This document shows, one piece after another, positions 44,542 to 54,517 of a DNA stretch of 64,000 nucleotides. The translations under genes and the position numbers were made by a program. Origin of the DNA: Halocynthiibacter styelae (GTDB lineage Bacteria; Pseudomonadota; Alphaproteobacteria; Rhodobacterales; Rhodobacteraceae); contig NZ_JADCKQ010000007.1 in assembly GCF_016123485.1 (NCBI RefSeq), positions 62,001 to 126,000 on the forward strand, read 5' to 3'. The notes beneath the pieces were generated by a model. The model searched no databases and was not told the DNA's origin. It saw nothing but the letters and a program-made list of their open reading frames with translations. How positions within the stretch are numbered: position 1 is the stretch's first letter; each line of letters opens with the position of its first letter.

Positions 44542-44570
44542 AACCCGCCTCAAAACAGGCGGGTTTTTTG
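44542..44570 (+). terminator. Terminator of the DUF4167 gene
   Basis: AACCCGCCT 44542-44550 / AGGCGGGTT 44557-44565, loop CAAAAC, followed by TTTTGTTAT. Eighteen bases past the stop. Confidence 0.9.
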
Positions 44571-44693
44571 TTATATTGCGATTTTTGTCAACTTCAGGCC
44601 GGGACCGCGTTTACCCTAAATGCCTTGCACACTCTGTTGTTTGAACGCAGGGGCAGCAAGTCGTAAAAAGCATAACCGTAGAGTTGATGTAAA

Positions 44694-44716
44694 GTGATGG
44701 CCCTCGAAGCCATCAC
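44694..44716 (-). terminator. Hairpin after the small repeat protein gene
   Basis: GTGATGGC 44694-44701 / GCCATCAC 44709-44716, loop CCTCGAA; on the - strand followed by TTTACATC. Nine bases beyond the stop of the 44726-45052 gene. The poor T-run makes it a weak terminator. Confidence 0.5.
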
Positions 44717-44725
44717 AATAAACGA

Positions 44726-45052
44726 TCACTCTTCGATCTGAACCTCACCTTGCAACGGTAGGGCGATGGCTCTTGAACTCACTCCGATCTTAGCTGAGTT
44801 AGCTCCGACAGTGGCCGTGTCGATGCCGACAGCAACTGAGCTAACCCCGACTGTGGCTGAACCATCGGGGCCATCTATCATGACTGCTCCAGTAGGAGGT
44901 GCGATAGAGCATGGGTAGTTACCAGAACATACAACAACATCCCAACAATGCCCTTGTGCGTTGCATTCACTCAGAGCACTGGCCGTTGTGACTGATGCGA
45001 AAGTTGCTGTAACAGCAAAAAATGCTGACGTGATTTGATGTCTAATACTCAT
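44726..45052 (-). CDS. Small secreted protein with YadA-head-like heptad repeats
   Basis: 108 residues from ATG 45052 (an in-frame GTG at 45061 is possible). Signal peptide about 1-26. The mature N terminus has four cysteines at 30, 36, 42 and 48, exactly six apart. Residues 65-99 are five tandem seven-residue units (SATVGVS, SVAVGID, TATVGAN, SAKIGVS, SRAIALP) of pattern x-A-x-V/I-G-x-x, like the head repeats of YadA-type trimeric adhesins that form a left-handed beta roll. No stalk or membrane anchor is present, so it is not a full autotransporter. Base composition is more AT rich than neighbours. Role unknown; a surface or self-assembling protein is inferred. Confidence 0.65.
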   Translation of the reverse strand: MSIRHQITSAFFAVTATFASVTTASALSECNAQGHCWDVVVCSGNYPCSIAPPTGAVMIDGPDGSATVGVSSVAVGIDTATVGANSAKIGVSSRAIALPLQGEVQIEE

Positions 45053-45211
45053 TGTATTCACTCGCTTTTTGTCGTTTCCACAGGTTAATCCTGTGACAAG
45101 ACCACTCTTGCTGATGAATATGCGTAGCTCAATAACAGCCCCATGATATTGGATAACATTCCTCTGAATCGTGAGCTGAGAACATAGAATATTGTTTGGA
45201 CCAGGTTACCC

Positions 45212-46060
45212 TTAACGCATATGCGGGGCGATCTGCCGGGCGAGCGCACAGAAGCCTTCAATGTCAATCTGTTCCGCACGGTCGGTTGGTTTCAGACCTG
45301 CAGCTACAATATGATCTTCCATATCCGGTACGAAGTTTTTCAGCGCCGATCGCAGCATTTTGCGACGCTGGTTGAAGGCCTGGGCGACGACACGGTTCAG
45401 AACTTTGGGATCCGCGGGAAATAAAGGTTCTTCCCGGCGTTTCAGATGCACAACCGCAGAATGGATTTTCGGGGGTGGGGAAAAGGCCTCTGGGGGCAGG
45501 GTCATCACGGTCTGACACTGACAACGCCATTGCGCCAGAATGCCAAGCCGCCCGTAGGTTTTGCTGCCAGGGGCTGCGGTGATGCGTTCTGCCACTTCCT
45601 TCTGGAACATGAGTGTCAGGCTTTCCCAAAACGGTGGCCAGACATCCGGCGTCAACCAACGCACCAGCAATTCCGTGCCCACGTTATAAGGCAGGTTTGC
45701 AACGATACGCACGGGGGCTTGCAAGTGCTTAGACACGTCAATTTCCAGCGCATCAGCATTGATCACGTCCAGTTTTCCGGGATAGGCTGTCTGCACCTCT
45801 TCAAGGGCGGTGATACAGCGGCTGTCTTTTTCCACCGCCAGAACTTTGCGCGCACCTTCTGCCAACAGCCCCCGTGTCAGGCCACCAGGGCCAGGGCCGA
45901 TTTCCAGTATGTCACAGCCGGACAGATCGCCTGCGTATCGGGCAATTTTTGAGGTCAGGTTCAGATCCAGAAGAAAGTTCTGCCCCAGTGATTTCTTTGC
46001 AGCCAGTTCGTGGGTTTCAATCACGTCGCGCAGGGGGGGCAGATTGTCGATGGTGGCCAT
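45212..46060 (-). CDS. rsmA: 16S rRNA dimethyladenosine transferase
   Basis: 282 residues from ATG 46060 (AAAGGA about eight bases upstream, inside the end region of pdxA; stop and start are one base apart). KsgA/RsmA motifs: [63 protein letters not shown] (NLPY catalytic), and [14 protein letters not shown]. Dimethylates A1518/A1519 of 16S rRNA. Last gene of the lpt-surA-pdxA group, an order known from many proteobacteria. Upstream in-frame starts lie within pdxA. Confidence 0.97.
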   Translation of the reverse strand: MATIDNLPPLRDVIETHELAAKKSLGQNFLLDLNLTSKIARYAGDLSGCDILEIGPGPGGLTRGLLAEGARKVLAVEKDSRCITALEEVQTAYPGKLDVINADALEIDVSKHLQAPVRIVANLPYNVGTELLVRWLTPDVWPPFWESLTLMFQKEVAERITAAPGSKTYGRLGILAQWRCQCQTVMTLPPEAFSPPPKIHSAVVHLKRREEPLFPADPKVLNRVVAQAFNQRRKMLRSALKNFVPDMEDHIVAAGLKPTDRAEQIDIEGFCALARQIAPHMR

Positions 46061-46061
46061 G

Positions 46062-47042
46062 TCAGGCGTCCTTTCGGGCAGCGCCCATTTTTGCGGCAAG
46101 GCGCAGGGCTTCGAGTGTTGAAGCCGGATTGGCAAGACCTTTGCCTGCGATATCAAACGCGGTGCCATGATCGGGTGACGTGCGTACAAAGGGCAGGCCC
46201 AGGGTGACATTCACGCCGCGATCAAAATCCAGCGCTTTGATCGGGATCAGCGCCTGGTCGTGATACATGCAAATCGCGGCGTCATAGCTTTCGCGGGCGC
46301 GGGCGTGGAACATAGTATCAGCGGGCAGGGGGCCACGCAGATTCAGCCCTTCTTGTGTCAGCTTTTCAAGAACCGGCGCAATCAGGTCCATATCCTCGCG
46401 TCCCATCACGCCACCTTCACCTGCATGCGGGTTGAGGCCGGCAATGGCAAGACGCGGGGCGCTCAGGCCAAAGTCGCGTTTCAGGCCTTCGTGCGTAATG
46501 CGGATGGTGTCTTCCAGAAGGTCCGGGGTCAGCGCCTTCGGAACATCAGACAGCGCAATATGAATTGTCACAGGCACCACGCGCAGCAGGGGCGAGGCCA
46601 GCATCATCACGACATGATCGACATTGCCCAGATGCCCGAGAAATTCGGTATGTCCCGGAAAGGCAAAACCAGCCCCATCTTTCAGGGCTTTCTTGTGGAT
46701 TGGCAGGGTGCAGAGGCCCGCTGCCTGGCCGCTTTGTGCCAGAAACACAGCGCGTTCAATTGCGTTGATCACGCCTTTTGCATGGATTGGGTCCGGCGCG
46801 CCCGGACGGCGCGGGGCGCCGAAGTCCTGATGCAGGACGGGTAGGGCATTCGGGAATATATCTGCAACCTCTGTCGGGTCATCAATGCGCTTATGGGGCA
46901 CATTGCCGGGCAGGTGGTTCGCGTCCCCGATCAGAAAGAATTCCGGTCCGTCTGTGCGCAGTTCCTGCCAGGCCGTTTCCGCCAGTTCGGGGCCAATACC
47001 TGCGGGTTCACCGCAGGTCAGGGCAATGGGAAGATCAGCCAT
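46062..47042 (-). CDS. pdxA: 4-hydroxythreonine-4-phosphate dehydrogenase
   Basis: 326 residues. PdxA signatures: [15 protein letters not shown], metal-binding [28 protein letters not shown] (zinc His), and [43 protein letters not shown] (split near the C terminus). NAD-dependent step of vitamin B6 synthesis. Its ATG overlaps the surA stop by one base, its stop is one base before rsmA. Intact. Confidence 0.96.
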   Translation of the reverse strand: MADLPIALTCGEPAGIGPELAETAWQELRTDGPEFFLIGDANHLPGNVPHKRIDDPTEVADIFPNALPVLHQDFGAPRRPGAPDPIHAKGVINAIERAVFLAQSGQAAGLCTLPIHKKALKDGAGFAFPGHTEFLGHLGNVDHVVMMLASPLLRVVPVTIHIALSDVPKALTPDLLEDTIRITHEGLKRDFGLSAPRLAIAGLNPHAGEGGVMGREDMDLIAPVLEKLTQEGLNLRGPLPADTMFHARARESYDAAICMYHDQALIPIKALDFDRGVNVTLGLPFVRTSPDHGTAFDIAGKGLANPASTLEALRLAAKMGAARKDA

Positions 47043-48334
47043 TATTCGTAAGTAATTGTGGCGTCAGCGCGCAGCTCTGCCAACAGGCTGTCTGCATATG
47101 AGCCCAGACGTTGCTGGCGCAGCTGGCCGCGCACTTCTTCGCGTGATGTGTCTTCGACAATTGCGTTCACGCGCCCACACAGCATCAGAACCGTAAGCTG
47201 AGGACCAGCCTCTGTCTGAACTGTCAGGTTCGTTGAAATTTCATTGTCATCCAGACGGGCCACTTCCAGGGCAATGTCATCCGGCACATCGGCAATGGCC
47301 AGTGTATCGCGCTGCAGACGTGAGGCATCCTGCCCCAGATTTACGCCGTAAAGATCATCACAGCTGTCGACCGTATTGATGACTTTCGCGGCTTGGTTCA
47401 GCGCAGCTTCAGTGCGTCCACCCGGAATGAAATAACGGGCGTATTCCACTGAAACCACTTCGGTTTCTGCCGCGTCGGTTTCCTCAACCGCGCGCAGCAT
47501 AAACAGGGCAATCGCATTGGGGACTTCGATAGGGGCCGTGATGTCACCCGGGGAAAGCGCCAGGATCTGGCTGCGGATTGCAGGTGGCAGGTTGCCGATC
47601 GGCAGCCAGTCAATCCGACCACCGCGCCCACGGGACTGAGACGCTGATACAGCGCGGGCCTGGGCTGCGAAACCTGCCTGAGAAGAGACACTGCGACTGA
47701 TGCGCAGGGCTTCTGCACGGGCCTGATCAATGGCTTCGGGCGGGGCTGGAATAATGATTTCAGACAGAAGCACACGCACACCACCGCTGCCGGAAGCAAG
47801 GGCAAGGGCACGGTCAATTTCAGCTTCGGTGATCTGAACGCGCGGGGCATAGCGCCCGCCGATCAGCTCACGCCAGGCGATCCCTGAGGATACGAAATCC
47901 CGGAAGGTTTCTTCAGCGACACCTTCCTGGGCAATTGCCGCGAGGAATTGTTCACGTGACAGCTGAGCACGGCTTGCAAATTCTTCCATCCCCGCTTCGA
48001 TCTGCGTGTCGGATACGGTGATACCTGCACGTGTAGAGGCTTCTGCACGCAGGCGATCATCGACCAGGCCTTTCAGGGCTTCTGCTTCAATATCACCGGG
48101 CTGGCGCAGGAGGCGCAGGAAGGTGATACGCTGGCGCAGCTCATAGTTGGTGACGACTGAGTCATTCACCTTTGCCGCCGGGGCAAAAAGGTTTTGTGCA
48201 GAAGCGGTTTCAGCCAGGGTAACGACTGACAATGCCCCCAGCGCTGCAGCAGTCAGAAGGTTGCGGGTTTTCATCAGAGTAGCACCTGCCAGATGCGCGG
48301 TTCTTTGCTGAAAGAAATTCATTTTCACTGCCAT
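47042..48334 (-). CDS. surA: SurA-type periplasmic chaperone / peptidyl-prolyl isomerase
   Basis: 430 residues with the longest start. An in-frame Met21 (48274) gives a cleaner 26-residue signal peptide (LLTAAALGALSVVTLAETASA), while ATG 48334 has AGAGG only three bases upstream; the true start is uncertain. SurA N domain: KVNDSVVTNYELRQRITFLRLL, EALKGLVDDRL. One parvulin-like domain about 200-300 (RVLLSEIIIPAPPEA, GGRIDWLPIGNLPPAI, LSPGDITAPIEVPN); the second half is divergent. Folds outer-membrane proteins including LptD, encoded just upstream. Confidence 0.9.
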   Translation of the reverse strand: MAVKMNFFQQRTAHLAGATLMKTRNLLTAAALGALSVVTLAETASAQNLFAPAAKVNDSVVTNYELRQRITFLRLLRQPGDIEAEALKGLVDDRLRAEASTRAGITVSDTQIEAGMEEFASRAQLSREQFLAAIAQEGVAEETFRDFVSSGIAWRELIGGRYAPRVQITEAEIDRALALASGSGGVRVLLSEIIIPAPPEAIDQARAEALRISRSVSSQAGFAAQARAVSASQSRGRGGRIDWLPIGNLPPAIRSQILALSPGDITAPIEVPNAIALFMLRAVEETDAAETEVVSVEYARYFIPGGRTEAALNQAAKVINTVDSCDDLYGVNLGQDASRLQRDTLAIADVPDDIALEVARLDDNEISTNLTVQTEAGPQLTVLMLCGRVNAIVEDTSREEVRGQLRQQRLGSYADSLLAELRADATITYE

Positions 48335-48432
48335 TGTCCTCTGCGGGGTCTGACGTCACCGTCTCTGTTAAGTGTCATTTCACATGAAACGCATTGTTTC
48401 AGGGCTGATGATCTGTGGTTGCCTTCTTTTAC

Positions 48433-50619
48433 CTAACGATTGCAGTGTCGCGCAAGCGTTCTGCCACCGGTGTTCACGCCAAAGCCTGAAAGTTTTACGG
48501 TAACCCCGAAATCGGTTGTCGGTTTGATCGTATCTGTCCGGGTAAAGCGCCGGGACGCGGTGAAATCAATCGCCGCACATTCGTTGCGATATTCCAGCCC
48601 AAGCCCGATGCGTGCGGCGCGGTCGTTGATGAAATCATAGCGCCAGTCAGCAGATCCGGTCCAGTTGTCGTTGAATTTATAGCTTCCGTCAAAGGCCCAT
48701 TCAGAAGCCTGAGGCCGGTTTTCCGCCGGGGCGGATTCAATCCACAGATAAGAGGATCCCAGAGAAACGCGATCACTCGCCCAGTGAATGCGGGTTTCAT
48801 TGCGCGAGAAATCCAGGTGATCGTCAAACAGGGCCCGATTGGAAACGGACAGCCCGTTGGCAAAGTTAATCTGCCCGGCAAGCAGCCAGTCAGAACTTGT
48901 TCCCTCAAGCCCCGATCCTGGGGTTAAAGCGGCAATACCGTTTTCGCGGTAAACCCGACCTGCGACAAGGGCCAGCGACCAGCCCGCCGGATCCTGACGG
49001 GTCCAGCTGACACCAATATTACTGCGCAGACCAGTTTCCACACGGTCGGATCCGGCAAAACGGCTATCAGACCAGAGATTGCCTTCGTCAAACTCAAGCA
49101 ATACGGAATCTTCATTTGGAATGGCCTCGCGGTTGCTGCGCCCGTAAAAGATCTGCATCACCGGTTCCAGCAATTGCGTGACGCCAGATTGTTCACGCCG
49201 GATCAGAGGCCAGCGCAGTTCTGCACCGATTGTTCCGGTGTAAAACAGGCCTTCCTGTTCTCCTGCGGCTTCATCCGTATAGGTGTAGTAATCCAGATCG
49301 CCGCCGGCCATTGTCGCAAAGACCATACCGTTGTTCAGCGTGAAGCTATTGCGCCAGTCCGTGCGCGCACTGAGCCTTGCAACATCGCGCCCGGCATCCC
49401 CGGGTGTGTTGGAGCTGCGATAGTGGGTATGTCCTTCAATCTGCCAGTCCAGTTCCCCGGCGATCCAGGCAGGTTCCGTACGGCGGTGCAGCAGGAAATC
49501 TCCGACAATTGTCGGCTGGGTGCTGTTGGATTCGCTCGACCGCAAAGTGTTGAAATGTGTCAGTTCTGCCAGAACGAATTTGTCACGCCGGGCCCGGGAA
49601 ACGGAGATGGCTGAATCCAGGCGATCTTTGCCCGAATAGCCATAATCCAGCAGATAGGCATCGTCTGATGTGGCCTCGATATCGAAATCAAGCCGGTAAT
49701 CCCGGGGCAGGGCGAAACTGCCTTCTGCAAAAAGATACCAGCGGTTGTCCGTCAGAAGATCATCCGATGACCAGGCACCGTTGAATTCAATATCCCCGGT
49801 GCGGAAAGCCTGACGATAGCGGGCTTCCAGTGTTCTGGTTTTCGTAGACAGCCAGGGTGTCAGCGTCAGATCACGGTGATCCCCCATCCGGATGAAATAA
49901 GGCGTCGCAAGTCCGGTGCCCAGGCGGGAACTGGAACGCAGTTCCGGCAACAGCCAGCCGGTGGCGCGCTTCAGGGTCGGATCAGGCAGGCGCAGACGCG
50001 GCAGCCAGAGGATCGGGACACCTTTGACAAGGAAGCTGGCATTATCGAAATAAAGCTGACGTCCTTCCTGGTCATGCACTACGGAACGCGCCCGGATCTG
50101 CCAGAGTGGTACAGGATTTTCGGCGCAGGTCTGACACGAGGTCACGACCGTATCTGTCAATCTCGCATAGCGGCCGTCAACCAGTCCGATTTCACCAGCG
50201 GCAAGTTGCAGCTGCTGATCCAGGACAATGCGGGCAGACCGCAGCACGCCATTGCGCAAATCCGCAGACAGATCACCGGAATCCGCCAGAATGATCCGCT
50301 CGGGGCCGTCCGTCAGGTGGATTGGTCCCACAAGGGTCAGGGTTTCATTGCGCCGGTCATATTGCAGTTCCTGCGCCTGAAGGCGGACACCATTGTGGAA
50401 TATTTCGACATTGCCTGAGGCCACGATCCCGGATTGTCCCACCAGGCGCAGATCATCTGCGATCAGGCTGGCATAGCTGACCTGGTTCTGGGCGACGGGG
50501 CGCGACGTCGGCACGGTTTGGGCCTGCAGGGCTGTTGTGCCCAGAGAGAAGGACAAAGCAGTGGTCGCAATCGCAAGCCCCATACCAAGGCTGCGAACTG
50601 GTTTCTTTGGCGGTGTCAT
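48433..50619 (-). CDS. lptD: LPS-assembly outer membrane protein LptD
   Basis: 728 residues. Signal peptide about 1-34 (LAIATTALSFSLGTTALQAQ), then the OstA/LptA-like N-terminal domain (VSYASLIADDLRLVGQSG, GNVEIFHNGVRLQAQELQYDR) and a long beta-barrel rich in alternating aromatic strands from about 210. Cysteine pair CQTCAENP (about 163-170) and a C-terminal CNR could supply disulfides. Inserts LPS into the outer leaflet with LptE. Overlaps lptG by four bases upstream; surA follows after about 100 bases. Confidence 0.95.
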   Translation of the reverse strand: MTPPKKPVRSLGMGLAIATTALSFSLGTTALQAQTVPTSRPVAQNQVSYASLIADDLRLVGQSGIVASGNVEIFHNGVRLQAQELQYDRRNETLTLVGPIHLTDGPERIILADSGDLSADLRNGVLRSARIVLDQQLQLAAGEIGLVDGRYARLTDTVVTSCQTCAENPVPLWQIRARSVVHDQEGRQLYFDNASFLVKGVPILWLPRLRLPDPTLKRATGWLLPELRSSSRLGTGLATPYFIRMGDHRDLTLTPWLSTKTRTLEARYRQAFRTGDIEFNGAWSSDDLLTDNRWYLFAEGSFALPRDYRLDFDIEATSDDAYLLDYGYSGKDRLDSAISVSRARRDKFVLAELTHFNTLRSSESNSTQPTIVGDFLLHRRTEPAWIAGELDWQIEGHTHYRSSNTPGDAGRDVARLSARTDWRNSFTLNNGMVFATMAGGDLDYYTYTDEAAGEQEGLFYTGTIGAELRWPLIRREQSGVTQLLEPVMQIFYGRSNREAIPNEDSVLLEFDEGNLWSDSRFAGSDRVETGLRSNIGVSWTRQDPAGWSLALVAGRVYRENGIAALTPGSGLEGTSSDWLLAGQINFANGLSVSNRALFDDHLDFSRNETRIHWASDRVSLGSSYLWIESAPAENRPQASEWAFDGSYKFNDNWTGSADWRYDFINDRAARIGLGLEYRNECAAIDFTASRRFTRTDTIKPTTDFGVTVKLSGFGVNTGGRTLARHCNR

Positions 50620-51770
50620 CCGTCCTCCATATGCAACAAAAGCCCCATCGCAAGCATGATCGCGACAAGCGGCGGCGCCCAGGCCGCCAGTTCAATCGGA
50701 ATATTGCCGTTTTCCCCAAGCACACGGGAAAAATTGCGCAGGAAAAACAAAGCAAAGCCCAGAAGAATGGCCATCAACACCATCGGGCCTGTCTGGCCAA
50801 GCCGGGTGTGGCGCATCGTGAAGCCCGCGCCAATCAGAACCATCGCCACCAGCATCAGGGGCAGGGCCAGTTCTGTATGCAGGAAAACCGAATGCGCCCG
50901 GGCCGCAAAACCTGCGTTTTCAAGTTGGGTGATAAACCCCGGAAGTTCCCAGATTCCAATAGCCGAAGGATCAGCGAAACTGTCGCGGATCTGTTCTTCC
51001 GTCAAAGTGGTCGCAAGCGTGATTTCGCTGTGCTCGGACGCGTCACGTTCCGGATTTACGGTTAACCCTGAAGTCCGTGACAGAGGCCAGATCTTGGCAT
51101 GTGTCAGCAGCCAGGATCCGTTTTCCAGAATCGCGCTTTCCGCTTCGATCCGTTCCAGTGGCAACCCCTGGGCGTTAAAGCTTATAAAGCTTACTTCGCG
51201 CAATTGCGTGCCGCCAAGGCTTGCTTCCTGCGCATGAATAACGGTCTGTCGGGGGGTCGCCGGATCCATCGTTTCGCTGGTTTCACCAGGCAACACATCG
51301 GGGTTGCCCTGACGCAGCCACAGGCCTTCGTCGCTGATTGACAGCGCAGATGTCGCACCAGAGCGCAGGACACTGACCCGGTTTTCATATTCGCCGGATG
51401 TTGCGGCAACAATCGGGTTCAGGACAGACACAGCTACAGCACCGATCAGGAAAATAGACACCACGGGTGCCACAAGGGATCGCAGGGCCGAACGCCCGGC
51501 CGCACGTGTCACCACAAGTTCGCTGGACCGTGCCAGCCCCAGAAACAGCGCAAGCGTCGCAAGGATCGTGATCAGGGGCAGGATCTGGTACAGCGTGGCG
51601 GGAATGTTCAGCAGAGACAGCGACAGGACTTCGCTGAAAGCCAAATTCAGATCCCCGAATTTGCGCAATTGTTCTGCGACATCCACCAGCAGAAGAATGC
51701 CAAGGAAGACAAAAAACACAGCGGTGAATGTGATCAGAAAGCGTCGGGCAAAATAGAGATGCAGTTTCAT
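50616..51770 (-). CDS. lptG: LPS export ABC permease LptG
   Basis: 384 residues from ATG 51770 (AGGAGG upstream; ATGA overlap with lptF). YjgP/YjgQ family: three N-terminal membrane helices (FLITFTAVFFVFLGILLLVD, LYQILPLITILATLALFLGL), a periplasmic beta-jellyroll domain about 120-270, then three more helices (GPMVLMAILLGFALFFLRNF, LAAWAPPLVAIMLAMGLLL). Pairs with LptF and the LptB ATPase to extract LPS. Assignment of F versus G is by order (lptF first), as usual. Confidence 0.94.
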   Translation of the reverse strand: MKLHLYFARRFLITFTAVFFVFLGILLLVDVAEQLRKFGDLNLAFSEVLSLSLLNIPATLYQILPLITILATLALFLGLARSSELVVTRAAGRSALRSLVAPVVSIFLIGAVAVSVLNPIVAATSGEYENRVSVLRSGATSALSISDEGLWLRQGNPDVLPGETSETMDPATPRQTVIHAQEASLGGTQLREVSFISFNAQGLPLERIEAESAILENGSWLLTHAKIWPLSRTSGLTVNPERDASEHSEITLATTLTEEQIRDSFADPSAIGIWELPGFITQLENAGFAARAHSVFLHTELALPLMLVAMVLIGAGFTMRHTRLGQTGPMVLMAILLGFALFFLRNFSRVLGENGNIPIELAAWAPPLVAIMLAMGLLLHMEDG

Positions 51771-52891
51771 GAGGCCTCCTGCCGGCGACGACGGAAGAGG
51801 GCCGGATGTTCGGAAATCCACAAAATCACGGCTGACACGGCAAGCCCCACAACAACAGGCAGATACATCAGCGCAACAAGGCTGCTGTCTTTGCGGGCGA
51901 TATCCACAACGGCATTGTCCAGGACCTTGATCACCACCAGCAGAACCACCGCAAAGACAATCTGACGCCAGATGCCGAACCGGCTGAAACCGCCAAGAAG
52001 CAGGCAGGAAAACCCGACAAGGGCTGTGACCATCGCAAGGAACGGTTCTGCAATGCGGCCATGGGCTGCGGCTTTGAACTGGGCGGGGTTTGATCCGGTT
52101 TGCGCGATCAGCCGTGGATCTGCACGCAGAAGCTGCCCTGTGGTCAATTCGCCGACAGCGGGTTTCCGGTTGCCGAAATCACCAATCAGGGCGCTGATAT
52201 CATAGGTGAAATCAGTGAAGGAGGTTGTCGCAAGCTTGTTTGCATCCCGGTCCAGTGTCTGCGCCATGCCGTCATACATCAGAAGGCGCGGCCCTTCGTC
52301 TGACCGCAACAGCAGCGCACGTCGGGCGGTATAGGTGGTTGGTCTGGCAGCATTGCGCTGATCAGACAGGAACAGATCGACCATCTCGCCGGATGGTTCG
52401 ATTTCCCGGATATACAGCGTCAGCCCTTCGGTCGGATGCAGAAAACTGCCATCCGAAAAAAAACGGGCAGAAATATTGCGGGCAATTTCGGATTCGCGTT
52501 CCGCAAGCTGACGTGCGGCAGCGGGGACAAGAATGTGCGACAGCAACGACAGGAATATCGCCACAGCCAGGCCGAAGGCCAGGACAGGCCGCGCCAACCG
52601 AAAAGAGGAAAAGCCAGTTGCCTGCACCACAACCAGTTCGCTTTCACGCGACAGGCGGTTGATTGTGTAAACCGTTGCGATAAAGGCTGAGATCGGCAGG
52701 ACGATTTGCACGACGCGGGGCAGGGTCAGGGCGGAAAATTCAAGAAAAACCGTGGCAGATTGTCCGTCTGCGATCAGCTGGTCAAACAGGCCAACTGCTT
52801 TGTTGACCCAATAAACCATGACCAGCACAAGTGAGAAAAACCCAAATAAAACCATCAGCTGCGAAATCAGATATCTGTCGAATCGCGCCAC
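51767..52891 (-). CDS. lptF: LPS export ABC permease LptF
   Basis: 374 residues. YjgP/YjgQ family: MARFDRYLISQLMVLFGFFSLVLVMVYW start, coupling segment ESELVVVQATGFSSFRLARPVL, periplasmic domain about 125-260 and three C-terminal helices (FLAMVTALVGFSCLLLGGF, IVFAVVLLVVIKVLDNAVVD, ALMYLPVVVGLAVSAVILWI). First gene of the LPS transport operon and divergent from pepA by about 138 bases, the usual arrangement in proteobacteria. Stop overlaps lptG as ATGA. Confidence 0.95.
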   Translation of the reverse strand: MARFDRYLISQLMVLFGFFSLVLVMVYWVNKAVGLFDQLIADGQSATVFLEFSALTLPRVVQIVLPISAFIATVYTINRLSRESELVVVQATGFSSFRLARPVLAFGLAVAIFLSLLSHILVPAAARQLAERESEIARNISARFFSDGSFLHPTEGLTLYIREIEPSGEMVDLFLSDQRNAARPTTYTARRALLLRSDEGPRLLMYDGMAQTLDRDANKLATTSFTDFTYDISALIGDFGNRKPAVGELTTGQLLRADPRLIAQTGSNPAQFKAAAHGRIAEPFLAMVTALVGFSCLLLGGFSRFGIWRQIVFAVVLLVVIKVLDNAVVDIARKDSSLVALMYLPVVVGLAVSAVILWISEHPALFRRRRQEAS

Positions 52892-53029
52892 TTCCGGCCC
52901 CTTATGGTTTCCTGTTGCTCTGGCGGTCAGATTAGCTGAATTCCTGTGCAGGTAAAACTGCTATCTGGTGTTTCCTCGTCCATGGGGGTAGCAATAGGAA
53001 AAACCTTGCCGCCTTCAGGAGAGAGAGCG

Positions 53030-54502
53030 ATGACAACGCCGACCGAAATTCATTTTAAAGAAACCGATATTGATGCAATTGCAGCGCTCGAAGGCCGTGT
53101 GGCGGTGTTCATTGCCGAAGATGGAAAGCTGGATGTCACCGCACGTCGTGTGAACCGTCTGATGAAAGGCGCGCTGGCGCGACTGGCGGAAGATGAAGCT
53201 TTTGAAAAGATGAAGTCTGCTGAGACAAAGCTGCTGGCCTATCCGGTTGGCATGGCGGCAGAGGCCGTGGTTGTTGTGAAACTGTCCCGTCGTCCATCTG
53301 CGGAACTTGCGCGTAAAGCGGGCGTTGCGATGGCTAAGCTGAAGGGCAAAGGAGCTCTGCATGTTCTGGGCGGAAATATTGCCCGCGCGGAAGAAATCTC
53401 TTTCGGTCTTGCGCTGCGCGATTATGAATTCGACATTTACCGCACAGACAGTGGTGCCCCACGCGAAGAAACCCGTGGCGATGTGACCATGATGGTGAAC
53501 AAACCGGAAGACGTGGCCCGTGATGCCGCGCCGCTGGCGGCTGTGGCGGAAGGTGTGTTCTTCACCCGTGATCTGGTGAATGAACCGGCAAACGTTCTGA
53601 CCACCGATGATTTTGCAGCCCGCCTGGCGGCGATGCAGGAAATTGGTCTGGATGTTGAAATCCTGGAAGAAGACGAACTTGAAAAACTCGGCATGCGCAC
53701 GTTGCTGGCGGTTGGGCAGGGGTCTGACAGCCCGTCGAAAGTCGTTGTTATGCGCTGGAATGGTGGTGAGAAAGACGAAGCCCCATTCGCGCTGGTTGGC
53801 AAAGGCGTGGTGTTTGACACCGGCGGTATCAGCCTGAAGCCAGCCGGTGGCATGGAAGACATGACCATGGACATGGGTGGTGCCGGTGTCGTGGCGGGCG
53901 TGATGCGCGCGCTTGCGCTGCGCAAGGCAAAGACCAATGTTGTGGGTCTGGTTGGCCTGGTGGAGAACATGCCATCCGCGCGGGCGCAGCGCCCGGGTGA
54001 TGTCGTGAAATCTATGAAGGGCGACACGGTTGAGGTGATCAACACCGATGCGGAAGGGCGCCTGGTTCTGGCAGATGTGCTCTGGTATGCGCAGGAACGG
54101 TTTGAGCCACGCGGCATGATTGATCTGGCGACCCTGACCGGCGCGATTATTGTGGGGCTGGGCCATGAAAATGCGGGCGTGTTCGCCAATGATGATGACT
54201 TGTGCAAAGCGATGCTGAAAGCGGCTGAGGCTGAGGGCGAAGGCGCATGGCGCATGCCGATGTCTCCGGCCTATGACAAGCTGCTGAAATCCAAGATCGC
54301 AGATATGCGCAATTCTTGCGGGCGTGGGGCAGGTTCAGTGACAGCGGCACAATTCCTGAAACGTTTCGTGAAAGAAGACATGCCCTGGATCCATCTGGAC
54401 ATCGCGGGCGTGGCCTCCACACCGACCGAAACCGCTTATGCCCCTAAAGGCGCTAGTGGCTGGGGCGTGATGACCCTGAACCGACTAATGGATGAAGTGT
54501 AA
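53030..54502 (+). CDS. pepA: Leucyl aminopeptidase, M17 family
   Basis: 490 residues from ATG 53030 (AGGAGAG six bases upstream; earlier in-frame codons are unlikely). N-terminal PepA domain, then VNEPANVLTTDDFAA, the metal/catalytic VGKGVVFDTGGISLKPAGGMEDMTMDMGGA (split) and NTDAEGRLVLADVLWYAQE, all diagnostic of M17. Hexameric dizinc enzyme removing N-terminal residues in the cytoplasm; in some bacteria also a DNA-binding protein. Followed 15 bases later by holC, a widespread pairing. Confidence 0.97.
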   Translation: MTTPTEIHFKETDIDAIAALEGRVAVFIAEDGKLDVTARRVNRLMKGALARLAEDEAFEKMKSAETKLLAYPVGMAAEAVVVVKLSRRPSAELARKAGVAMAKLKGKGALHVLGGNIARAEEISFGLALRDYEFDIYRTDSGAPREETRGDVTMMVNKPEDVARDAAPLAAVAEGVFFTRDLVNEPANVLTTDDFAARLAAMQEIGLDVEILEEDELEKLGMRTLLAVGQGSDSPSKVVVMRWNGGEKDEAPFALVGKGVVFDTGGISLKPAGGMEDMTMDMGGAGVVAGVMRALALRKAKTNVVGLVGLVENMPSARAQRPGDVVKSMKGDTVEVINTDAEGRLVLADVLWYAQERFEPRGMIDLATLTGAIIVGLGHENAGVFANDDDLCKAMLKAAEAEGEGAWRMPMSPAYDKLLKSKIADMRNSCGRGAGSVTAAQFLKRFVKEDMPWIHLDIAGVASTPTETAYAPKGASGWGVMTLNRLMDEV

Positions 54503-54517
54503 GCTGTAAGGCGCTGA

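Noticed and set aside
53015-54166. 383-codon - strand frame opposite pepA
   Set aside because: Shadow of the M17 peptidase; no signal, RBS or motif.
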